Assembly (NCBI GenBank): GCA_026168455.1
Contig: CM047427.1
Span: 60,527,249-60,591,248, forward strand
Source of the DNA: Theocolax elegans
Lineage: Eukaryota > Arthropoda > Insecta > Hymenoptera > Cerocephalidae
Direction of reading: 5' to 3'
DNA length: 64,000 bases
The translations under genes were made by a program, and so were the position numbers. The notes beneath the pieces are model-generated. The model made no database searches, was not told the DNA's origin, and saw only the letters and a list, made by a program, of their open reading frames with translations. Positions 13,701 to 25,231 of this stretch are shown here, piece after piece. Within the stretch, counting starts at the first letter, position 1. Each line of letters opens with the position of its first letter.

Positions 13701-16027
13701 AGTTTAGCTCGTACTCTCTGTACTTGTAGCACGTTGAGTCGGATTGCCATTCTGCAAAACGTAACCGAGTGAGCGTAGCGCTCATCAGTAATCTCCGAAT
13801 ATTCGGTCTCGGTCTTTTCAAATGAATTGTAAGCCTAGCAAGAAAAGAGGTTATCAATGATTCTCTTATCATTAATAATGTGAACGAATCAAGCAGTATT
13901 TTCTGTCTTGTTAAATATTTTCTCTACTAGGCATCTGTTGAATTGCAATCCGACAAATGAGTACCGACGAATGCCGTGAAATAACGGCTACAGTAACGAC
14001 TATACTATCCATCACTTTTTAATACTTTACTATACCGTTCTGATTTAGTATATGCATTCCCTTCAATTGAGAATGTTTGCAAAATAGGGAAATCTATTAT
14101 GTATTACGGAATAAAAACGAAATTAAGTATAAATATGAAACAGTGATGAGAACCATAGCATTGTATAGTAACTTCTATTATACATCTAACTCGCGGTGCT
14201 ATAAACCCATTTTTTTCGATTATTTCACTTTTTTGTGTAACTATTATTTACATGCATGCATATGCAATCGCGATTACTTTTCTCCCTTAAACATACACGA
14301 CAAAAGTACCGTCCTAATGTTAACATTTAGATTTTACTCGTAAGCCTAGCACTAAATCTCGCATTCAAATATCAATTTATTTTACTTTTACACGTATAAA
14401 TATTATGTACTTATTTTAATTAGATCGCAATAATTAACTATATAAAGTTATTCTGTAGATATACACGAACAAGAGCTAGACGATTTAAACTAAATACTGT
14501 ATTATGTGCAAATTGTTGACCATTGTCGTAGGTTTGTAAAGGCGATACGATTTCTGTTGATGTAAGAAATGCGATGCTATCCGAGAGTACGTCGATACAC
14601 TGGCATGGTATACATCAAATGGGTACACCATACATGGACGGTGTTCCATACGTAACGCAATGTCCGATCTTACCGATGGATAGATTTCGATATGTATTTA
14701 ATGTGACGACAAGTGGTACCTACTTTTATCACTCTCATATCGGTAAGTCAGCAATTCATTTTTAAGTATACTATCTCTGATATCAAATTAATAATGTAAA
14801 GTTGATAATTCTAATATTTTTTGTTATAGTAAAAATATTATAATCTTTACCAAAAACAGAACTCTCTCTTGCATTAAGACGTATTTTATCAGTCTGTAAA
14901 ATTAAAATTAATTGTTGCAAATAATAATTTCTTTAAAAATATTGTCATATAGCTTTACACATTAAAATATATTATAACAATTTATCGAGTGAATTAATGA
15001 ACTCCTTGTTTTTGGGAAGTCTTCGAGGTTTTTTATTACAGTTCAACTAAAAATTTAAGTTAAAAATTTCAAGAGCGGAAAATTGATATCACTTTATTTA
15101 TAAACATGAATTTGCGCAATATACTTAATTGTAATTTTAAATACATTAAAAAATATTTTCCCGATTAAAGTAACCAAGTATATGGAATTGGTACCAATTA
15201 CGAATTTATTAGAGATATAATGTACGTTGGTATAAAAAAAAAGTTTATTACTTATTAGCCAACTATATAATTAGTACGTACAAATACCTTCATTTTGTAT
15301 CATTCAAAAAAATCTAAAGATATTGCTTTTGTTTTATTATTTTTGTTCGATAACAAATGAAGATATAAAGTTAAATCTTTAACTAAAGAAAAATGTCTGT
15401 AATGACAAAAAACTTGATATTAAATACTACTGTGGGTGAAAAACTAATAAACAACTTGCTTGTGTAGGTTCTCAACGAGCAGATGGACTCTTCGGAGCAC
15501 TGATTGTGCGAGATTCGCCAAACGCTGATTTACATTTTAATGAGTATGATTTTGATGAGCATACGTTAATCATAAACGACTGGGTCAATACGGAGTCCGA
15601 TCCGGAATTTATAAAACAATACCATTATAAGGGAAGTCTTCATTCCCAAACGATCGTAGTAAATGGAAAGGGTCGCTATCAACAGTTTATAAGGAATAAT
15701 CAAACGTATTATACTCCGGTTGAAGTTTTTAATGTAACCAAGGTATATTTATCGCATTACGAACAAAAATGTGTCGGGATCAAAGAATGTAATGGTTACA
15801 TCGAATAATGTTTTTTGTGGTGTAGGGCTCAAAGTACAGATTCAGAGTCATAAATGCAGGTGCTGATGATTGTCCTGTTGAATTTGCGATTGATAATCAC
15901 ACTATGCGGGTCATCAGTTTGGATAGTAATGATGTAGAAGCAACTGATGGTGAATATATTTTTTACTTTGTGTATAATTATATACTTTTATTAATGCAAC
16001 GCTTACGTATAAATACATATATATGGT
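10789..16027. repeat. direct duplication, unit 2 (5239 bp)
   Basis: Second copy of the unit at 5551-10788. Unit 2 runs on into unique sequence with laccase exons 6-10, while unit 1 does not. Unit 1 is therefore the redundant copy. Confidence 0.95.
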
Positions 16028-17646
16028 TATAAACATGACTAAACGTAAACTTTTCATTCTCATTTTACGATTGTTAAAGTTGTAATTAATGAACACATTT
16101 CTAAACAAAATTTTTAAAATATTTTACGCAGTTAACTTGATATTTGATTGAACTAATTTTGAAATTTTACAAAATCTAATGTTTATGTTTAATTTAAAAC
16201 AATTTATTTGTACATTTTCAATATTACTATACACAAATTTATAGAATAATTTTGGTAATATGATATTAAGTAAAGAAATATCTTTTAGTTGACATAATAA
16301 ATATTTGGCAAGGCGAAAGAATTGATTTTATACTTCATGCTAATCAAGAAGTTGGGAACTATTGGATCAGGCTTCGTGCCTTTGGTCTATGCAACACATC
16401 AAATCCACTCACTAGTTCCTACAACATTGCAATAATTCGCTACAATGGAGCAAAAATTGCTGATCCTACAGGACCAATCGGTTACGACATTTTGAGTTCA
16501 ATTGAAAATCCACTGGTAAAAAATTTATTTATTTCGATAGATTGTTGAATAATTAAAACGTGTGTTTTCTGATTTTAGTCTTTGAATCCCAGAAACACAG
16601 GGACAGAAACGCGGAGTGCCATAAGTATTCCGAATTTGAAATCGTTAAAACCTGATGACGTAACCCTCACGGAAAAAGCTGATCAGCAAATCTTCATATC
16701 ATTTGATTTCTATCCCCTCGACAACTTTGATTATCATCGCAGACATTTATACGGTTACAATCAAGGTACTTAAATATTTTTAGTTTCTCATTCATTTGGA
16801 TCGAAATATCAAAGTAAAATCTATAAAATTTTAGTGTCCCAACCATTTAGAATTAGAACGCTACAAATGAACAACATTACATTGCACTTGCAACCGTTTC
16901 CACTACTCTCTCAGAGGGATCAGATACGACCTGATACATTTTGTAATTATACAACAATACAAAACAAACCTTGTTTAAAAACCGATCAATGTACTTGTAC
17001 GCACGTGATTAGAATCGCATTAAATACTGTCGTGGAACTAATTGTCATCGATCAAGGTATTATATACGCTTTATACTTAACTAATACTAAAAACAATAGA
17101 AATTCAGAATATCTTAAATGACGAAATTGCAAATAAATGTATTTGAATCGCATGGTACTTACAAATTGGTTGTTATGATAATTACGAAATATCGATAAAT
17201 TTTAGGTCTTCTCGGGTCAATAAACCATCCGTTGCACATACATGGTCACTTTTTTCGCGTGGTTGCTTCTGAAAATCTCGATGGAGTCGTTACGCCAGCG
17301 TTGATAAAGCAAATGGACAAAGATGGCAAAATTAAGAGGCAACTCAAACGTGCCCCTTATAAAGATACGATGAAGACGCCAGGTGGTGGTTATACGATTC
17401 TTAGATTTAACGCCAACAATCCAGGTTAAATTTTATTTGTAACTGTTATTTGTAACAAGAGATACAACGTTAATTGTTTAATTTAATATTTACATATTTA
17501 ATGCAGGTTACTGGTTTTTCCACTGCCACTTCGAGCATCATGTAAATAGTGGAATGGCTCTTGTTTTTAAAGTTGGAGAACACGAGGATATGGCTCCGGT
17601 ACCACATGATTTTCCAAAATGTGGAACGTTCAAAACGTGGCACTAA
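11888..17646 (+). CDS. laccase (insect-type multicopper oxidase), complete, 10 exons
   Basis: Exons 11888-11948, 12789-13072, 14532-14742, 15468-15742, 15826-15949, 16289-16515, 16579-16765, 16835-17056, 17206-17424 and 17507-17646 all join in frame with GT-AG introns, giving about 649 residues, a normal insect laccase length. Exon 1 is a short hydrophobic secretion signal ([17 protein letters not shown]). Exon 2 holds the Cys-rich insect-laccase block. The four copper motifs are in order: HWHG (exon 3), HSH (end of exon 3), HPLHIHG (exon 9) and [12 protein letters not shown] (exon 10), with Met as type-1 axial ligand as in other insect laccases. The expected product is an extracellular p-diphenol:O2 oxidoreductase. 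I cannot tell cuticular (laccase-2-like) from gut or other subfamilies. The start is the only ATG that supplies a signal peptide in the right splice phase. Confidence 0.93.
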
Positions 17647-18364
17647 CAATTATTCAAACTTAGATTTTATTAGTTAGAAAAGTAACTTTAATTCACTATT
17701 CCATGTTATATTAAACTAATTTAATTTAAAATTAATTTCATTAAATTAATTAAAATTATAGTAATAGGTATTGTTTAACTGATTCTACGGTACATTTCTC
17801 TCGCTCTTCATTCTAATATGTATTTTATGAAAGTTTCTTCATTTAGTAATTAAAGAATTTAAACCGTATAAGATATAAAGTTGTAAAAATAAGTTCTAAA
17901 ATTTAAAATATTTTGAGATCAGATAATAGGGTATAGCTTTGTCAGACTTACGTTCGCGAAAACGGACTACATATAATGCAGTGATTTTGATAAAATACAC
18001 TCTGCTTAGATTTGACTAGACTTTCCTTACTTAGGTAAGTAATAAATAGAAATAGGTTCAAAGAGTATCAAAGTAACACTTTAATATCGATATAACTATC
18101 CATGTACATCGAACGCATCTCTACTTGTTGATTCTTGGGATTAAGATTTTCGAAATAGTAAAAAAGTAAAAAAATTCAATTATTCTTCCTTAGTTAAAAT
18201 TAAGCTATTGCAGTGAGTTAAAAATAATTAATTTCTTAAATATTTGTTCTAAATATCTTTGAATTATCTTAATTATTTACATTAATTTAAAAAATCTAAT
18301 ATTTCTGCATAAGTTATTGTATATAATCCCAATGAGAATCGCAATACTATAAGCTAGGTAGAAC
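17647..18364. other. intergenic between convergent laccase and OR genes
   Basis: AT-rich spacer. The plus-strand laccase and the minus-strand OR both end into it. No further feature seen. Confidence 0.5.
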
Positions 18365-21300
18365 TCATCTCTTGTTCACAGCTATCAGCATAGAAATGTA
18401 CCCTGCGGTCGTTTTCAAAATCTGCAAATCCACAAATAATTAAAATTGTCGATAAGATGCATATAAAAAAATATACTTACACTGCAGTAAGTAGCTAGCG
18501 AAAGAGAAAATATTTTCCCAGCTATTACGTATCGAGGATTTCTCGACGCAATCATCATAGGTATGAGATCTCGGGCATTACCCCCATTTGTCAGTAGGTA
18601 CCACTTGGTATTATAAATATTGTAAAATACACCAACGCTCTGAAAACACATTAGTATTTATTCACTAGATTACGATTTATTGTTCAAAAAGTACATTTGA
18701 AGTTCCAGAATTTAGTTGTTATAGATAAAGGTGAATTTATTCTTCGTCCAATAATTGTTTAAAGTAGTGGTAAATGACTTTATTGATCACACAAATAAAA
18801 AAATAATACAAGTATTTGTCGACGTTTCAGACGTTTTAATGCTTTTAATTTAGTTTCTATAATCATTAACTAAAACCATTCAAATTGGCATAAAAATGTT
18901 TTAGTATTACTTGACCCATTGAGGCCTAAAGGGACACAACTTTTTTTCGATTTTCGTAATTATTGTTAGATGCATAACTTATTACCTATCATAATGTCCA
19001 TTTTTTCCTATAGAGTTTTAGATACTTTCTTTTTCAAATGCGGTCGGGAAAATTGACCTATCTAATTTAAAAAAACGTTATACTTTCTTTTTAATAGTTA
19101 CTTTACTTATTAGAATTAATATAAAATTTTCAATTGATTTAACGAGTCAAATTGTGATTATAATTGAACAACGTTTCAGAAACATTTTTGTTTCCCTCTT
19201 CAAGTGTAGTCATTTATTCAATAATAAAATTTATAAATTAATTTATCATCATCTTTGACACTGTATTAATAATAAAAATAAGTATTTAAGTCTATACTTG
19301 TCCTATTGCATTGAATCATATTATATACCTTAATATAATTACATTTATCTATTTTTTATTAATTCTTGTGTTTGAGAGCAAAAGCATCCTTTGTTGTTAT
19401 ATTTTAATCCTATATTTTTTGTTTTTCATTGCTAGATAGTCGAAAATTTGTATTTCAATGAGAATTTACGAAAAAAAACAATAAATGACTAAAATTAGTT
19501 ACCTTTTAAAAAAAATTATAACTTTTTTTTTTGTAAATTAGATAGGTCAATTTTCCCGACGACATTAATGATAGGCTATAATTTATACATCAAATAACTA
19601 TGAAAATCGAAAAAATATTTAATCCGTTTAGGCCTTAATGAGTTAAAGTAACATGCTTTTTGTAGACTGTAAAATAAAAATAAAAGATTGCAACTTACGC
19701 GTAATGCGAGATATTCGCTTACACAACAATCTATCAGAGTGTGTACCATAAAGGTAAAAAGCGTTCCGGCATATATGAATACTTGCAGAACTGTCGAGTC
19801 AGTCACCATTCTCTTTGAACATCTACAAATGTAATCAATGAAGAAATGTAAGACATATCAATATTTTTTAGTTGATATTTGCAACTTACTAACGTTACGT
19901 TAAATCCCATACAACAAACCGTTGCAGACATGCTGAGAGTTTGAGCCAAAATTATAAAGGTAAACGAATGTTCTATAATCGAAATATTCCTATGGAAAAA
20001 ACAACATAATCGAGCACTTTTAATTATATTTAAACGTTATATATCTCATATTTATTAATAAAACTATTAGTGCACAATTAGTAATGTATGCTATATTATT
20101 TCTTGATTTAAAATCTATAATTTCATACTTTATATGTATTTTTTGCGTTATAAATATATGAGTACAGTATTAAAGTAGGGAAGCGAGGTGATTCGCAAAA
20201 AAAGAGTTTTTACAAAATAAAAAAAGTATTGTGAATGAAACGACATGGTAGCACATGCATTTAAAAAAATAAAAGAAAAAATTTTAGTATACAGCGCAAG
20301 CTTACGTCATAAGGTGCACATGTCTATCAACGAAAATCCGTAGTTTGATCGTAATCTCTCGAGAAGTCGGCAACTTCCATCCAGATTCTACCCGTACTAG
20401 CTTCTCGATTTCATGTCCGAGAATTTCGAATTGACCGCTGGTATGGAAAATCAAAGCGCCAAAGTAATTGTCGGGTATCGAAATAGTCATGACCACAAAA
20501 AGTCCTGCGATCATTTGAGAGATATGTGTGAGCTCGTAATTCGGACTTTTCGAGTAGTCGTACGGAAAATAAGACTGGACAGGCAGGTATCGGTCTCCAT
20601 AGTCGGTGAGATTTGAGACGAGTCGTACTTTGAGTCCAAACAGGGGTGGTATCACGAAACCCGTGTAGCAAAGCCCCAGGACGATGTATCCACTTGTGGT
20701 GAAGATGCGAGCTTTACTAGCCTCTCGACGCATCGTTTCCAGTTCCCAATTAAATTTGGTTCGTTCCCAGTCCCGCGTTACCGATGCAATCACCGGTCCA
20801 AGTGCTTTTATTACATTTTTTTATTCATTGTAAAGAAGTTTAACTATTTTTAGTTTACATAGTCGAATTAACGTATTTACGTGCAAACATTTAATTCCGA
20901 TTGTGATACAATATTTTTTGTCTATAAATTCTTCAGTTTTTAATGTAAGTGACCAGTATTGAGTCAAAAGTTCTTTATAATTAGAGGAGTTAACATGGAA
21001 AGTCGATGTTTGTGTTACACTCACAAACTTTATTCTATAATTATATGTACCTAAATTATTGTCGAATGAAGAATTTGCTTACCTGTAAGAATAATTACAA
21101 TTTAAGGAGATTCTACATTTACTCTTTATCTATATGGATGATAAACTTTTCTATAGAGCACAGAATTCTCGTAAAATGAAAATGAAAATAAAAAAACTTA
21201 TATGGTCTAGAGATGACAAAATCACCTAAAAGTGTAGATACAAAACCTCTCGAAATTGAGACATAGTATTGGTTAATCGCGTTGTTAACTAGTTGGTATA

Positions 21301-22079
21301 TTAACACCGCCTTCTTTTTTAGATCAAATTCAACTTAATCTACCTCAGATAAATCGTTTTACAAATAATAAAACTTATATGGAGCATTTTTAAAAATCAG
21401 CAATTGTTTTTATTCTATAATTACTTAAATAATCTTTAAATAATTTATATTTCATCCGATTACCTTGTTTACTGCGCCAAATAAAGAAAAGTTTTATGCA
21501 AGCAATAGCGACTGATATATTCGTCATTAAATTGTCCATAACTAGGGGCAATATGTTTATGACTAAATACAGTGCATACAGCTGCGGTAAAAGTAGTCCA
21601 AAAATAATTGTTAGTATCATTAAAGGTGTACGTATGAATACGTTGAAAGTCTCAACTTGCTTATCATCTTCTGGCCAAACACCCATCAAGCGCAGACTAA
21701 ACCGATTTAAGCCCAGTGCCCAATTGAAATCGTACACTATATAAAAATACATATTATAAATGTAACTCTCAAACGTTTATTTTATATTGGTTAACCTCAT
21801 GTTTAACACATTTATGCTATCGTTCTCCAAAATATAATATTAATCACTTGAACGGATAACTATTTTTTTTTAAATTCCATATACTAATTATATTATTTTC
21901 TTAATATTATAATTTTAATTGCTCTACGAACAGTAATTTAACTATACTTGATACGTTTTCATAAAGATCTATAATTCTTATTGAGATACAATTATTCTTG
22001 GATGAAACGTTAGCATAATCATTATATTCAAAATATATATAGGTTTACCTTCAAGTTGTTTTTTTTGCAAACTGCCCAT
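18365..22079 (-). CDS. odorant receptor (7-TM insect OR), seven exons, with exon-5 frameshift
   Basis: Exons in transcript order: 22079-22049, 21736-21464, 20804-20306, 19989-19890, 19822-19699, 18639-18481, 18421-18365 (TGA). Exon 1 codes MGSLQKKQLE. Exon 2 carries the typical N-terminus (WALGLNRFSLRLMGVWPED) and the first TM segments. Exon 6 has the conserved NPRYVIAGKIFSLSLATYCS and exon 7 KTTAGYISMLIAVNKR. These are C-terminal signatures of insect ORs, ligand-gated cation channels that act with Orco in antennal neurons. Length would be 412 codons, like the paralogue at 45772-48665. Oddity: exon 5 is 124 nt rather than 120 because AGTC is tandemly repeated at 19797-19804. With the conserved GTAAGT donor of exon 4 this shifts frame to a stop. 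A GTTAGT donor 4 nt upstream would exactly restore the frame. It is a pseudogene, a rescued gene or an assembly error. Confidence 0.88.
18911..19645. mobile_element. foldback element inside OR intron 5
   Basis: Inverted repeat of about 735 bp. The left arm starts near TTGACCCATTGAGGCCTAAA; the right arm ends TTTAGGCCTTAATGAGTTAA. Arms of roughly 170 bp include the paired GGGAAAATTGACCTATCTAA and TTAGATAGGTCAATTTTCCC. It lies between exons 5 and 6 of the OR gene. The centre is AT-rich with no coding capacity. Confidence 0.75.
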
Positions 22080-22429
22080 GGTTAGTTTTTTTCTTTTACT
22101 GCTTGCTTAATTTTTGCCTACATATTAATTTTACATTGACACATCTATAAAAATAATCTAATAGTTATATTTAGGTGTTAGCAAAGAAATAAATAAGAAG
22201 AATAAATTATGAAAAATGGCTAAATTTTATTTGGAATATATTGGTAACCCGGATTGATTGAAAAATATGTACAGTTAGAGATGTAAAACTTAAAATAGAA
22301 AAATACGATTAAACTAACGTTGTAAAAAAGATAATGTACGTCTTATTTACAATATATTGGATTACATTATTGCAAAACTAATGATTTAGCATGGATTTAT
22401 TATTTACTTAACCAACTTAACAATTGTAA

Positions 22430-22700
22430 AATCGGCAAGATATCTCGATAGTACTCTCACTCTAAGAATGAATCACGTTATTTGTCTCTATTGCATCGAA
22501 TAGGAATATTTCTGAGTGACAACTGTTAAACGTGAAATATCAAGCGCAGAGATTTCTGATGCGTCAATGTATCGATTCTTCTTGCATAATTTAACCAAAT
22601 TACGCATTAGAAGTTTCACGAGTCTTGTTGGTAGTTATCTTATTATAAGCATAGAAGAATGGCTTACGTGACGATAATGAGACTAACTTTTGTTGTCGAG
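22430..22700 (-). promoter_or_regulatory. conserved block upstream of the OR gene
   Basis: About 0.5 kb upstream of the OR start, the stretch containing GAGTCTTGTTGGTAGTTA and GGCTTACGTGACGATAATGA has a close counterpart at 49405-49550 upstream of the second OR (GAGTCTTGTTGGTAGTTAC, GCTTACGTGACGATAACGA). Introns of the two genes are largely unalignable by eye, so conservation here suggests a promoter or enhancer. It could also be an untranslated upstream exon, since AAGCC/GGCTTACGTGAC on the minus strand resembles a splice site context. Confidence 0.45.
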
Positions 22701-24779
22701 AAACTCAATGCGGAACAAACTTTTGTCGCCAAGAAATTCAAGCCTTGTCGCGTAAATTATCTTACAGTACGCATGACCAATTAAATGTTTAGCTTGTACG
22801 ACGTTAATCCATTTGACAAGCGCAACATAAGAGCTTTTCCATAATAAAAAATAACTATCAGTGCCATGGAGTCTATACATTAAATTATTTCGAAAGTGTA
22901 CAAGTGTATAAGTATTTTGCAAAGCAAATTTTAAATAGACATTTCAGGCACCATCATTACAAGGAAGTGCCTTATATTTTCACTATCGTGAAAAATGAAA
23001 CAGTTTCAATAATGTTTTATTTACATGAAAAAAAAATATGTTGACAACAAAAGCCACTTTAAGCCATTGTATATGTGTATATATATGTAAACAAGTGCCA
23101 CTAAATATGAGTCTTGCATTGAGAATTAGAAAAATTAAAAATTAAGACATATAATTTAGTTCCTCTTTCCTAAATTCAGCCTCTCTTGGTACTCTGTATA
23201 AAAACCTACTTCGAACGAGATATTAGCATTGCATGATTTCTTCTTGTGCTTTTCATTTAGCACGTCGCTTCTTGAAACTTTTAAAATTAAGTTTTCAGTT
23301 TATCATGCAGTTGATCTAGTGCTTAACATAATTTCATAATCTTATAAGTTGGTATATCTTCATTAATACCTCATTTATTGGAGGGTTGATTTACCAAAAA
23401 TGACATCGTATGAAATTTAATGAGGACTTGAAGGAATCGTAGTATTCTAACTGAAAGTTGCTAACTCCAAATATTTGTCTCAGGCATTGATTTTTGCAGT
23501 AAACAAGGCATTACCCAAACTTTAATGTTAGTCTGGTGAAAGTCTGGCTGTGTAATAAAATGAATGTCTTGATAAAGTCAAGCTAAAGCTAGACTTTTCC
23601 ATTTTAAATATTGAGGTCTCGGAGTCGAGGAACTATCAATATAAAGTCTATCTACGGTCCAGACTCGTGTTATACATTATGTAAATAATGTCCTGGGCAA
23701 GTCTAGATATATGTCTAGCTTTATATATTTTATATAGATTTTGCATGGGACATAATATACAGTTGAAGTCTAGCATACCAGTAGATTTAGAATATATCCT
23801 AAATTTAATTTTTAATTTTGATTTTAAGTATTACTTTTACAAGTTAACAAAATTAGCAGTATATAAAGTTTTTTTAATGGTATTTAATACATTTTTCATA
23901 ATACTTTTTCCAGGTACGATGAACAACTAGTTTTTCCGAAACTATTATTTTAAATTCATGCAGGGAGTAACAAACAAATGCATGTACACTTCTTGTCAGT
24001 TGTCGGTGAATTCGCGACGGTTGCGAGTTCACTGTTTGATTACACATCACGAGTACACTCTTTGGCTGATTAAGTTAATTAATCGAACAGAAAGATGTCT
24101 TGTATCCAGTCTTGTATCCAATCGGTATATAACCGGATCATGGAGTCCAGCGAGCCTCCTTCCAAAATTAACAGTTACGATTGTATATGCGAAACGAACT
24201 GACTGATTAAGGCTTTTCCCTTAAGAGTCAATTAATTCAATGATTTTTGGGCTCAACTGTGACTTAATTCTTTTCCCACATTTTACTTTCATTTCCTTTT
24301 CCGTAAAATCAATCCTAATAATTTATAAACCATTACACTCTATTCAAGTTGGTCAAAATTTAAACATTAGATAACTTAATTATCTTATTTACTGTTTTTA
24401 TTTGGCTGCACAAATCATTTCTACTGTAAAACAAATGATTATAAATATAAATTTCGTTTTATTATTTATATAAAAACATTTTTACTTATATTTCCGAGTG
24501 CAATGCCGATTAGTTCCTCAGTAGCAACAAAAAGGAAAGGAACACGCGGATCGCCTCGAGATCTTCCCATCTCGCGGATTGCGAGTCATCTAATGTAACG
24601 CGCTCGTATCTCTCCCTCGGTCGTGTAGGCACTCGAAAAAACATGTAACTTGGAAAAATAAATCCGTTTACTGGTATACTCACGGAGGATCCTACAATTA
24701 GAGCGTGAACTGAGCTAATTTTCGGTGTAACATTTTTCGCGAACTGCGCGTGTCAGAGACAACCTATTTCTAACTACGC
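22701..24779. other. intergenic, no recognised gene
   Basis: AT-rich. At 23490-23780 the word AGTCTAG/CTAGACT and variants recurs repeatedly, and the same vocabulary appears at 49910-50045, suggesting a shared degraded repeat. 24540-24660 is locally GC-richer (CTCGAGATCTTCCCATCTCG) without a clear identity. Confidence 0.4.
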
Positions 24780-24821
24780 TATATATATATATATATATAT
24801 ACTAAGGGGCTTCGCCCCCTT
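24780..24821. repeat. TA microsatellite followed by GC hairpin
   Basis: About 22 bp of TA repeats, then ACT and the stem-loop AAGGGGCTTCGCCCCCTT (24804-24821). A TA run beside such a hairpin may mark the end of an old mobile element. I cannot assign a family. Confidence 0.6.
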
Positions 24822-24956
24822 GCACGCTACGTACACCCACCCCAATTTCAATATGCGAATATTTAATTTTTTAATATATTTATAAAACTTAGATTATTTT
24901 GTTTTGACATAGAATTATATTTATTAATATATATACATATATACATATAAACTTAG

Positions 24957-25128
24957 CAATAGGGGTTTATGACGCCTATGACAGAGAGGGAAGATACGTA
25001 CTTTAGAACGAGCAGGAGAGAGGTTTGGGTTATGACGCCAGGGCTCCATAACCCGCCCACCCCAACCAGTGGTGAGAAGAAGACAAGAGATACAAATTTA
25101 TTATGTCGGGCGTCATAAACCTCTATTG
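24957..25128. mobile_element. short MITE-like inverted repeat (172 bp)
   Basis: The left end is CAATAGGGGTTTATGACGCC and the right end GGCGTCATAAACCTCTATTG: 20-bp terminal inverted repeats with one mismatch. Inside is the sub-repeat GTTATGACGCC. It has no coding capacity and I see no clear target duplication. Confidence 0.75.
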
Positions 25129-25138
25129 GGAAGTTTAC

Positions 25139-25145
<7 letters not shown>

Positions 25146-25201
<56 letters not shown>
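25146..25201. repeat. TG/CA microsatellite (about 28 units)
   Basis: Pure TG repeat, followed by TTTGTGTGTGCGTGCG and similar to 25230. It abuts the 3' end of the LINE fragment at 25232-26567. The same interrupted TG tail lies at 32627-32680 beside the sister fragment. Confidence 0.95.
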
Positions 25202-25205
<4 letters not shown>

Positions 25206-25231
25206 TGTGTGCGTGCGTGTGTGTGCGTGTT

